Of a stretch of DNA of 64,000 nt, positions 47,760-59,003 are shown piece by piece. Below the pieces are notes generated by a model. It ran no database searches and was not told the origin of the DNA. It saw only the letters and a list, made by a program, of their open reading frames with translations. The position numbers and the translations under genes were made by a program. Position 1 is the stretch's first letter. Each line of letters begins with the position of its first letter. Source of the DNA: Jacaranda mimosifolia (lineage: Eukaryota; Streptophyta; Magnoliopsida; Lamiales; Bignoniaceae); the NCBI GenBank assembly GCA_018894105.1, contig CM032128.1:22301001-22365000 (forward strand), read 5' to 3'.

Positions 47760-49480
47760 GTGATGGGATCTTAAGAAGACAAACTCAATCCAAAATATAC
47801 TAAGTATCATCCTAAAATTGAAAATAAGAACCCTGAACTGAAACTAAGTCTTACTTTAGTTTGAAAAGTGAGGCTAAGTTCTTTATTGAAATAAATTGTC
47901 TTAGGAGAGATATGAAAGTTCATTCTCCAGAAAATGATAAAGAAAATTGAGGGGTAAGTGTAAGAAAGTGGGTTGTGATTGGTATGTGCATGTTCCACCA
48001 ATGCAAAATGATAAGTTTCGGCACATTAAATCTTATAATCTTATTCATAGCAAGTGTTCTTAGAATTACAATAATAGCAACCTTAAGTCTTGATGGATTG
48101 GGAAAACCTTCGTGAAAAAAATTAAAGACAATCCTAAATTAGGAGTTACTGAGTTTAGGAATGAGTTTTACACCACACTAAAAACCAAGGACTTTAAACA
48201 ATAAGCTTATAAGGCAAAGCAATGAAATTACATTATGGCAATTCAAAGGATAATTTAATAGAATTATAGACTATTTCTTAGAATTACTTATGATCAATCT
48301 TGGCTCCACAGTGGTGTTGAAGTTAGCTGAGGGTGAGACCAACCTACTTTTTTAAGGATTTGCTTTAACGCATGCAAAGAAGGATTCAAGCTTTGTAGAA
48401 ATGGAAGGGTGCCTTTTGAATAGTCCTCAAGGTGGCCAATTACTGAGTGCTATTTTAATAGATCTAAATAACAATATTTTTCCAATTGCTTATGCAGTAG
48501 TGGAGAATGAGAATAAGGATTCTTGGGAGTCGTTTCTTTATTTACCATAATTTGGATATTAATATATGTGGGCGTTTATGAGAGATAACCAAAATAAATT
48601 GACACTAGCATTTGAGAGCTTATATCCTGAAGTAGAAAACAAGTACTTTGATTTAGTTTTACCCTTTTATGTGTTTTTATCTTTGTTTTTATAATATGCA
48701 GATGAATTTATAGGACAATCGATCAAGAATGTACAATGGGCAATAGCTAGAGCAACAAGAATTAAAAAGTCCAAAGCAAAAATTGAGCAACTCAAAGAGA
48801 TAAATAAGAAGGCATATGATTGGCTGGTAAAAAGACATCCAAATCAATAGTCAAGGTTACATTTTAGCCCATTGCAAAATGTGATGTTGTTCTTAATAAC
48901 ATGTGTGAGAGCTTCAACTCTTCATATTACCTCCTAGAGATAGATCAACAATTACAATGTTGAAAACTATAAGAAACTTGATCATTACGAGGATGTTAAT
49001 AGGGATGGATCAAGTGGTTGGAATAGTATTATACATACAAAGATTAAAAAAAATTGTTGGAGAAAAACATAAAAGATTATGGTGAATGCATCCTAATAAA
49101 GTCAGATGATTGGCACTTCCTAATAATGGGTATGTATGACCAACATACAATTGATGTTTTCCAGAGGCCATGTAGTTGTAGAAGGTGGGAGTTTACAAGT
49201 ATACCATGTAGATATGCTTCTCAGCTATATGGTGCAGGAATGAAGAGTCAAATCATATGTGCATGACTTTTATAAGGTTAGCACTTACTTGAGGGCATAT
49301 AAACATGTCATATTTGGAGGAAATGAAGTTGGCTTATGGATTAAGAGTGATTTGCCAATCCCTTTGGCACCATGTTATGAAAAGAAGCCTGTCAAACTAA
49401 AGAAAATGAAATGAAAAGAGCCTAATGAACCACCAGCCATCTATCTAATAGAGCTGAGAAGAATCCAAAAGTTATTGAAA
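47760..49480 (+). pseudogene. MULE transposase (MuDR type), broken
   Basis: Plus-strand frames read, in order: an N-terminal MuDR-type region (about 47950-48150) with KKVGCDWYVHVPPMQNDKF, then WIGKTFVKKIKDNPKLG; a DDE-domain segment (about 48405-48540) reading GCLLNSPQGGQLLSAILIDL, then NNNIFPIAYAVVENENKDSW; a later helical part (48710-48840); and a SWIM zinc finger (about 49168-49221) reading PCSCRRWEFTSIPCRYASQL. The SWIM pattern is C-x-C...C-x-H in the family; here the His position is Tyr. Stops and frameshifts lie between all blocks. An intact enzyme would cut and rejoin MULE ends in the nucleus; this copy cannot. A Ser/Lys-rich C-terminal tail is readable at 49475-49620. Confidence 0.88.
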
Positions 49481-50504
49481 TGCAGTAAGAAGAATGATGA
49501 TTTTGCTTCTAGTTCACATGAAGCAAAACCTGAGATGACATCTGGAGACTCTCAACCTCCTGTTGATGTTTGCAGTCGTGCACCTTCTACTAGAAATGTT
49601 TATCTTTGTACTTTAAGAAAAGAAAAACTACATGTAAGTCTATACTCTCATTTAATTTTACGACTTTTACCTTTTATTTTCATAAATTTAACTATCAAAA
49701 ATTAACTAAATTTATATCATGTGGTTTTAGATTAGAAAAAATGTTATTGTTAAGCTAAGGGGGAAATCAAGCAATATTTATCAATGAATATAAGTATCTA
49801 AGTTATAATAGACTGGTATAGTCATCACTTTTTGTTGTTTTTCATTTTATTAACATTTTTCATTTGAATGTAGGTTACTTAGTCTTCCAACATAAATACT
49901 CCATTCATTGTGAGGGGTGGCCTGAATTTTGTCACAGTATATAACCTGAAGCTACAATTGGAAGTTAAAAGAAACAAGATGCATCCAAAAGACTTGGTGA
50001 AAGAGGGCATAAATCTGAGGGCTGATTGTTTTAGTTTAGCTTGAACATGTATTATGTTATGGACATTACCTTAATGGAGTTACTTATTCTAAATTTGTAT
50101 TCTATTTATGCTGGGAAAGATTGGCATGTGTTGATAGATTTACGTTCTAGATTTTGAGGGTTGGACACACTGTCTTAGGATATCTTTGAGTGGTTTTAAA
50201 TATAAGTTTCACTTTATTTTATATTGTTATATAGAATATTGGTTTCATGTTGGTAAGTTTGTCTTGATGGATTCTGTTGGAAATATTGGAGTGTATTTGA
50301 TACATTATATTGATAGAACTCAGGATTGTTTGTGCTAGATTGTAATGAGTGCCAATCTTTCGTGTTGGATTATTATATTGATGGATTGCATTTGTGCTAG
50401 ATTGTTTCTTGACTCTTATGCGCTAGGTTTGTAACTACAGGGTGCTTGAGTGCCCATTTTTTTGGACTTGACTACAGAATTCCAATTTTTAGAGCCAATT
50501 TTTT

Positions 50505-50660
50505 GTTCTAGATTGTTTTTTGATCTATTCCTTAAGCTATTATTTTAAGTGCCAATTTTCTATGCTTGTAATAGTGCTAGATTGTTTCTTGAATGATTAT
50601 TTTCAATGTCAATTTTCTATGCTTGAAGTAGTGCTAAATTGTTTCTTGAAATGTAACTTT
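50505..50660 (+). repeat. Short minisatellite inside the MULE
   Basis: The block GTGCTAGATTGTTTCTTGA with CAATTTTCTATGCTTG recurs at about 50505, 50572 and 50632, a period of 60-67 bp, with a related GTGCTAGATTG at about 50393. Three to four degenerate copies, no coding content. Confidence 0.65.
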
Positions 50661-51241
50661 TTTTTTTACTACATTGATCCTAGTTGCTACCAGTTCTTAA
50701 ACTTGAATGCTATTTTTCAGAATACAACTTTGAGTTTCCATTTTTCTTTCTAGATTCCAAATCTTTAAGCTTAAACATCCACTTAACTGCTTTGAAATTC
50801 AAAATTTGCACTCTATTAATACCATTTAAGTACATGATTTAAACACAAAAAATACCAATAAACACACGTAATAGCATTGATTTAAACACATTTTCAATGG
50901 AAATCGCATGAGTTGCAAATTCTTTACATTTTTCCTAAACTATTGTCATTCAAAACCACAAATCTTATCACTATTGCAAATATACACACCACAATTGCTA
51001 GTACAGCTAAAACAATTTTTTTCCTTCTTCAATGCATCATCTTCATATTTTAGAAACTTTGCTCTACTCTTAGTTTTCCTCACTTCAGCTTCCAATTTTT
51101 CTCTTTAATCACAAGTTCATTTATTTGCTCTTTTAGTTTCCTCTTCTTTGCCAATAGTCCAAGAATTACTTGTTTGGACATATGATAGATTTCAGGATCC
51201 CACCATATGAACACTCTGCAATACCCTTATCTATCAACTTA

Positions 51242-51623
51242 GAAGGTGTTTGACTAAACTTATTTAAAATATTTTATAAGCTCCTACATCTTATAAGATG
51301 TTTTTGGATCTTGTAAGATGTTAGATCTTTTTTAAAAAATAAGTTCTTATAGTGTTTGGATTAAATAAGATCATGGAGCTTATAAGATGTTAGTGATGGC
51401 AATTTTGTAATTAATATGCTTAAAATTAAAGGAGTTTGTTAAGGTCCTAAAAATAAGTTTGGAATTCCTAACTTTTTTAAAAAGAGTTTATAAGAGCATC
51501 ATATTTTTAGAAGCATAAGCTCTTTTAAAAAAAAAATTTGCCAAACATATTTTGACATCTTATAAGCTCTCAAAGATCTTATAAGATATTTTGAGGAGCT
51601 TATAAGATCACCCAAGCACCCTC
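51242..51623. mobile_element. Tourist-like MITE (PIF/Harbinger type), 382 bp, TSD TTA
   Basis: The left end GAAGGTGTTTGACTAAACTT and the complement of the right end GAGGGTGCTTGGGTGATCTT are inverted repeats, continuing to a shared CTTATAAGCTCC-type block. TTA is present at 51239-51241 and 51624-51626. The GGTGTTTGG-like terminus with a TTA duplication fits PIF/Harbinger MITEs. CTTATAAGAT motifs recur internally in both orientations. Nested inside the MULE, so younger than it. Confidence 0.75.
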
Positions 51624-51909
51624 TTAGTTAAAAGAAAGCAAAATTAGGTTAGTATTATAATAACAACAAAAAACACAAACTAGATAAATTCGAAGAGAGA
51701 GAGAGAGAGAGAGAGTTATCCCATAATTTGGACATGCCCAAAACCTTCTTCCTAAGTTTAAATCTATCCAGGAAGTCCTCAAAGGAAGTTTTATCCCACA
51801 TCCACAACATACTTGCTCCCTTGGTCTAGCTCCATTGTAAGACCTTGTTGAAGAGGAAGAAAAACTCATCTAAACCCTAAGTTTTCTTACCTGCGAAGGA
51901 GAGAAAAAG

Positions 51910-51916
51910 AGTGTGT

Positions 51917-51981
<65 letters not shown>
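51910..51981 (+). repeat. (GT)n(GA)n compound microsatellite
   Basis: An alternating GT run of about 45 bases passes directly into a GA run of about 27 bases. A smaller GA run is at about 51694-51715. Both lie inside the MULE. Confidence 0.95.
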
Positions 51982-52688
51982 TTGGGAACAAAGAGAGCGA
52001 GAGACAAAAAAATTGGTAAAAAAAAGGCACCTAATCTTTCCTTCTGATTTTCAAGCATTAGTTTGAGGGATCATTTGATAGCAGGACAAAATTAATTGAA
52101 ATTAACAAACGTTGGTGATACAATGTGAAAAGACATAAAATAGGGCGATATACATTGAATTAGTGACAAACTTGAGGGACAAAAACTGAAATTATGCCTA
52201 TTTGCTCACTTAACATGAATTCGATGCATTATATATCTCATACTAGAGCACACTCTTAAATAAATTTTGCCCATGAAATTTTGATTTTACTAGTTGTTTT
52301 GCAACTCAATACACTTCTATGTTTTTATTTTTATTTTGTTGGGTATTATTTTGTTGTTAAACTTTTTGATATAATATGTAAATTCTAATTATAAATGAAA
52401 TCTTAACCTCAATTGTTGTTGGAATGTGCCTAACGTATGTTAGTTATTTTTTCTTAAATATAATATATGAGACACAATATTTATTTTGTTATTAATCCAC
52501 TTTGTTAAAACTTTTTTGGAAATACTTGAATTTGAAATTTGTTGTAGATCCTATCCTAGAAAGCAATAGAGAGCCACATCAATCATCCAATTCTACAGCT
52601 CAAAAATTTGTAGTGTGCCTTCTTTTATGCATTGCGCATGATTTATAAATATGCATTAATTTGGAGTTTGAAGTATCCATTTCCTCTA

Positions 52689-52776
52689 TGTAACACCCCT
52701 AAATTTAGCATCTTAGAAAGTAAGATTTTAAAATTAAAATCTTACTTTCTAAAATGCTAAATTTAGGGGTGTTACA
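52689..52776. mobile_element. Near-perfect 88 bp palindromic insertion, TSD CTCTA
   Basis: The element starts TGTAACACCCCTAAATTTAG and ends in the inverse complement, with arms of about 42 bp that pair almost without mismatch and a minimal loop. CTCTA occurs directly before (52684-52688) and after (52777-52781), a 5 bp duplication. The TGTAACACCC start is also the head of the gypsy LTR at 30033, and 5 bp duplications are typical of LTR elements, so this may be an LTR-derived foldback or a foldback MITE. It is nested in an array unit. Confidence 0.75.
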
Positions 52777-55062
52777 CTCTACATACTCAAGCTTGTGATG
52801 GTTGATCTGATGTTTTGTACAAGTTAAATCCATACAAAGTAAACATTTTTTGCTATTAAAAGTATAATCTTTCCAACTAATGAATCATCAATACTGCAAA
52901 TAAAACTTATTATTTAGATATATGGACTTCATTCTATATTTCTGACAAGTAATAATTATATTTATGGAAATATCTATTTCATTTGCTAATTTTAGTGTAT
53001 CTTGTTTTGACAAATCATAAAATATATAAGGTTCAACTATTAAATAAATGTGCAGAGAATGTGTATCCGTAAGATGGCATTAAAGCAAGACTAATACTAA
53101 TAGGAAAAAAAAACCATACATTTGATGATGCAATATAAATTTCACGATACAATCTAACAAAAATGCACACTCTTAAATAAATCTCTGCCATTTGATTTTA
53201 GTGGTAGTCTACAACTGAATACATTTGTGCAAATTTATTCTTTCTGTTGGATATTATTTTTGTCCGTAAATTTGTTGATATGATTTGTAGATTCCTTATA
53301 AATGAAATATTGACCTCAACTTTTTTTCTATGTGCTTAACATACTTATATTAAATGGTTTCATTGTTAAATACAGTATGTAAGACACAAAATATATTTTC
53401 TTATGAACCAACTATAATTGAAATTCTTTTAGACAAACTTGGTTCTAAAAACTGGTGTAAACTCAATTCTTAAGAGCTAATAATGGGACAAACCTAAGGT
53501 TAAACTACATATATATATATTATCAAGGTCATTTCTCCACTATACTTTCTTATATTACTTGTCCATAGTCAGAGGAGAAGAAAAAGTCTAGCCAAAGTTG
53601 ATTTACACAATCAAAAGTCGCGTTGGTCATCCATATTCGTTTCTCAACATGTATGATGTATGGTTAAGTGCATGATGTTCTTTTATCCATCATGCATGAT
53701 TTGTAAATGTCCATTACTTTCTAAGTTTAAAGTCACATAACACATTTACTTCCTTTAATCACTCAAATTAGTGATAGTAGATTTGCAACTCTACACAAGT
53801 TATATCTCGCACAAAGTAAACAGTTCGCACTCTTAAAATTTAATCTTACCTAGTGATCTATCATCATATTCTTCCACTAAAAGTCTGGCAGATTAAAGAT
53901 AATTCATTAGATTCAAAGACTTAATTCTACTAATGCACGATAAGTCTTAAGTTTATTTTTTTTTATTTATGGAAATACCACTATCATTTACTAATTTTAT
54001 TTTATAATTTTTTGCTTATCATAAAAGAATACAACATTACAACTTTAGATGTTATATTTATTTCTTACATGCTAAATCTAAGCTTGTAAATAAATATACA
54101 AGGCATGTGCATTGCAGTGATAGCATAAAAGTCAGCCTAATATATTAGAAGAAACAAATGAATTTTCATATATGTTTGATGGCGCAATATGGATTACATG
54201 TAGGGTCCCACACAAGAGAACACCGTTAGATAAATTCTAATTTTTAATTTCATTCATAGTTCTACATCTAAATACATTTGTGTGTATTTATCTATCTTTT
54301 GTATATTATTTCCTCTTTAATTGGTTGATTTAATTTGTTAAGTCTCAATAAATTAAATTTCAACCTCTTTTTTATTGTCATGTGCATAACACATATCTAT
54401 TGATTGGGTTTTGGTTCTCATTAAAATGGGTTAAGTAATGCAATATGTGCACCATAACATCTACTTTGTTATTAACCAACTATTGCTAAAACTCTTTGCA
54501 TAAGCTTGGTTTTGATAGTGTAGGCTCATTATTAGAAAGATCATAATTGTCGTAAAGTTACAGTGTTTATGTTTGCTAGGCTCTTGCCCCACTCAACGAT
54601 TTAATATTACTTGTTCTCAGTCAAAGAAGTAGAAAATATTGCCAAAATCAATTTGTATAATGGCAAGTCACATCAATCATCCAATTTCTTAACTCAAACA
54701 AGTATGGTGTCTTGATTAATATCATGGTGTTTTCTTATTCATGGTGTATGATTTGTAAATATACATTGTTTTGGTCTTTAGGGTTCCATGATATATTAAT
54801 TTCCTCTGAAGAGTCAAATTTATAAATGTAGATCTACAAGTCTAGAAAAGTTATATCCCACACAAAGTAAATAATTCGTGCAATTAAAAGTATAATGCTA
54901 AAAATGAATCATCACAACTCTTGAATATAAGAGTCTTGCAAATAAAACCAATTTTTGGTTATAACCAATTTTCAAATATTAAATTTTATGATTATGAAAA
55001 TGATATTTTCTTTTGCTAGATTTATTTGTCTTTTTCAGACAATCATAAAACAATAATAGCAT

Positions 55063-55342
55063 AGTAGAGTGGAAAAACTTTAAGCGAGTCCAACTAAATG
55101 AACAGTCTTTTTCTTCATTACATTGATCAATGGCAAAAGCAAAGATCGACCAAAAGGAGGACGTTAAACAAGAGCTTCTCTCCATTGAACACGTGGGAGG
55201 TGATGAAAAACAAGACTAAGCCATTCTTGGTGTCCCAACTTAACCACACTAAACTAACTCTTTCTTTCCATATGATGTTTTTTATGGATAAAATTACTGA
55301 AAAAGCTTTTTGAAAGAGTCAATTGCCCACTAAAAGCAAGCT
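55063..55342. other. Unidentified 280 bp insert in an array unit
   Basis: The array block ATAGCATTCAACTAGTATT is split: it reads ATAGCAT at about 55057-55063 and resumes as ACAACTAGTAGTC at about 55343. The intervening sequence is less AT-rich than the array and contains a 71-codon plus-strand frame (55098-55313) and a 29-codon frame in another register starting MAKAKIDQKEDVKQELL. I recognise neither. No clear inverted repeats or target duplication were found. Confidence 0.5.
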
Positions 55343-58078
55343 ACAACTAGTAGTCATTTTTATTTCTAGTCCACTACATCTTAGATTGTAAATAAATGTA
55401 TAAGGAACGTGCTTAGCAATGACAGCATAAAAACAAGACTAATGCAAATAGTAAAAATTATATGTTTAATGATGTAATATGAATTATATGATAGGATTTC
55501 ACAGCTCTTCTATCATTTTTAGCCATCAATTTTAATCTCAATGGTAGTTCTACAACCAAATAAATTTTGATAATTTGTTTCTAATTCAGAAAATCCTCTC
55601 CCTACTGACATTCTAATATTATATGTCCATCATGAGATGCAGGAAAAGATCTATTTTCAAAGTCAACTTATATAATCACAATTCACATCAATCATCCTAT
55701 CCATATCTCAAACACATATTAAGAGCATGATGTTTGTTATTCATCGTGTATAATATGCATTATTTTATGGTCTAAGACTCTATAATAGATTCTTTTGCCT
55801 AAAGACTTAAATTTGATAGTAGATTTATGGTTATATCTCACATAAAATATATAATCTATTAAATTTTTAATATTTTCTACTAACATATCACCATAACTCT
55901 TGCAAGAACAGTCTTTCAAATTAAACTCAGTTCTTCAGATACAAGGGCTTAATTCTACGTTGTGTCAGAATTCATGATATTTATTTTTATTTCTTATATG
56001 TTATATCTAAGTATGTTATAAATGTGCAAGGCATATGCATTGCTATGATGGCTCAAAAGCAAGATTCACCCTAATAAGAAAATATGAATAATATATATAT
56101 ATATATATTATATAATATTTAATGACACAATATTAGTTGCATGATAGGATCTCGTGCAAAAGAACACTCTTATATAACTTGTAGCCATGAACTTCTAGTA
56201 GTTATAACTCAAAAACATTTGTGCACATTCATTATTCATTGTGGTGGATAATATTTCCTAATTAATTTGTTGATGTGATTTGTTAACCATTATAGATTAA
56301 ATCTCAACTTTAATTTTTTCTTCTATCTGTCTAACATACATTTAGTAAATTAGGTTTTACCTTTCATTAAAATGAGCTAAACTAATATAGCACATGAAAC
56401 AACATATCAGTCTTCATAGTTGATCTAGCTAGACTTCATCAAAGCACATAAAGGAAGGGCCTAAGGTTACTCTGTATGTATTGGCTAGGTCCTTTCTGCA
56501 CTCTATGTTCTAATATTACTTGTCCATAATTAAAGAAGGAGAAAAGATCTAGTCAAAGTTTATCCGTGCACCCACAAGTCGCATCAATCATCTAATTCCA
56601 TACCTCAAACAAGTATGAATATGTATCTATTAAATTTTTTTTTTTATGGCGCACAATTTTTAAATGTGCATTGCTTTGTCTCTTTAGGATCCATTTAGAT
56701 TTATTTCTTCCAATGAATTAAATTTAGTATGATAGATCTGCATTTCTACACAAGACCTATATCATACAACATACACAATTTGTGCTATTATAAATATAAT
56801 CTTACCTACTAATAATCATCATAACTCTTGCATTAATCAATTTTTTAATAAACTAATTCCCAAAAAGCATGGACTTGTTTCTCTATTTCATGATTTTTTA
56901 TTTATGGAAACATTAATTTCATTTGCTAATTTTGTTTTAACTTTTCTAGAAATATCATAAAACAATATAACATTCAACTAGTATTTATTTTTATTTCTTA
57001 TATGTTAAATTAAGTTTGTAATAAATGGGCAAGGGGTGCAAGCATTGGCAATGAAAGCATAAAAGAGAGATGTACATGAACTTGAAAAGAATCATGTTTG
57101 ATGATGCAATAGAATTCAATGATAGGATTTCATACAAGAGCATAATCATAAATACATCTTAGCATTGAAATTTTTATTTTGTTAGGAGTTCTACAACTCA
57201 ATAAATTCATACATCTTTATTGTTTATTCTGTTGAGTTTATTTTTAAATTCCTTATAAGTGAAATGTCAATCTCATTTTTTTCTGTATCAACTTTTTCTT
57301 AAATACACTATGTGATACACAACATCTATTTTGTTATTAACCCACTATTATTAAAAATCTTGATAGTGTTGGTTTTGGCACCTAGTGTATGCCCAGCCTA
57401 AGAAAGCAATAATGGAAGGCTCTAATATACTACATGTATGTGTATAAATTTTGGTCAAGTGCTTTCTCCACAATGTGTTCATATTACTTGTGCTTCATTA
57501 TAGAGGAAGAAAAAAGATCTAGCCAAAATTGAGTCGTGCAATCATAGTTTAATCATCCTATTTCATAGCTCAAAGATGTATGTTGTATCGATTAAGAACA
57601 TGGTGTTCTTTACTCGTCATGTATACTTTGTAAAAGTGAAATATTCCATGGTTTAACTTCCATGATAGATTCATTTTCTTCTAAAAACTCAAATTTATGG
57701 TAGATCTATAGTCATGCACAATTTATATCTCATAAAAGGTGCACAACTTATGTTACTAAAAGTTTAATCCTTCCTAGTAATCTATATCATAATTCTTATA
57801 TTAACAATCTTGCAAATTAACACAATTCTTTATATGTATAGACTTAATTCTATGATGTGCAACATGTCTTAATTTTGTTTTTTATGTTTATGAAAATATC
57901 ACTATCATTTGTGAATTTTATTTTACCATTTTTGGCTAATAAATATAACATGGCAATTTTCCTTTAATTTGTTTCTTATATGCTACATTTAAGTCTACAA
58001 ATAAACATGTAAAGCCTATGCATTGCAATGATGACCTAAAAGATGGACTAATTCCAATTGGAAAAAATGTATATTTTA

Positions 58079-58969
58079 GGATAAAAAGTAGACATCCCCC
58101 ATTATAGGGTCGTTTGCACTTTGCTCCCTAACCATTGTAAGTATGTGAAACTGTTACCCAACAATTTTTAAATGTGCTCAAAAATCCCATGCTCCAACTT
58201 TCTAGCAAAATATGTTAGAGATGTCGTACTTTGCTACCGACTATTTTAAACAATTTGCATTTAGCTCCTAAAGCACTTTATAATATTACGTTTAACATCA
58301 AATCATTATTTTGGTAGAATAAAATAAAATATTTTTTCAAAAGTTGTTATCGTATATTACTTAATTGTCAATATACCGACAGTTCAGTCAGTTTAAGTTA
58401 TCTTACGAGTATAAATTAACTTAATGATTTAAAATTTTCCTATAATGGTTAAAAATTAACTAAATTAAAATTATTTTTAGGATTATATTGCCTAGTAATT
58501 GTTATGGCATACCTATAAGCTTGTGCTTATTTGTTTAACTAAGTATATAAGTGGTTTGGTCTTTTAATTTGAATTAGAATAAGATAGATGATGCTAGTTG
58601 GGCCAATGTTGGTAGCAAATAATGATCTTAGTATCAACATCATCTGCCTCATTTACTCTATTTAAATTGGAAATACCTCAATATAATTTGCTAAAAAAAA
58701 ATACATAAAGTTACATTGATATAAAAATCAATTGGCTATAACTAGAAAATTAGTTTTAAGCATCTTATGCATGTGAACTTGAGTAAAGATAACCATAAAA
58801 TTAATTTCAAAGTATTTTAGCATCTCTGATGGAATATTCTGCCAAAAAATAGAATAAAGAGCTATGTAAGCACATCTAGTAAATGTTGGGAAATTATTCA
58901 ATTCACTTGCAATGATTGGGAGGCAAATTGCAAACGACACAATAGGTTTAGGGTGTCTAATTTTTACTC
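58079..58969. mobile_element. Non-autonomous MULE-like element, about 890 bp
   Basis: Ends are long inverted repeats of about 120 bp: the left reads GGATAAAAAGTAGACATCCC and the complement of the right GAGTAAAAATTAGACACCCT. Further in, GTCGTTTGCACTTTGCTCCC and CATTGTAAGT match GTCGTTTGCAATTTGCCTCC and CATTGCAAGT, then CCCAACA and ATGTGCT. Long TIRs indicate the Mutator superfamily. It accounts for the near-double spacing of array landmarks at 57099 and 59006. No transposase; target duplication not clear because the insertion is next to a TA microsatellite. Confidence 0.75.
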
Positions 58970-58972
58970 TGT

Positions 58973-59003
<31 letters not shown>

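Larger units (their letters stand above)
46138..52198 (+). mobile_element. Mutator-like element (MULE), 6061 bp, inserted in the array
   Basis: The left end reads GGGATAATTCCAATTTTGTT and the complement of the right end GGCATAATTTCAGTTTTTGT. Similarity extends more than 100 bp inward (for example TTATTCAATTTAC against CTAATTCAATGTA, and ATAAACGTTTCTTAATTTCA against CCAACGTTTGTTAATTTCA). TATTTGATCA at 46128-46137 and TATTTGCTCA at 52199-52208 form a target duplication with one mismatch, covering the expected 9 bp. The interior encodes a decayed MuDR-type transposase at about 47760-49480 on the plus strand. The right half holds non-coding sequence, a nested MITE and microsatellites. Confidence 0.92.

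Noticed and set aside
51870..52058. A 62-codon frame rich in Ser-Leu and Thr-His
   Set aside because: It is the translation of the (GT)n(GA)n microsatellite on the opposite strand.
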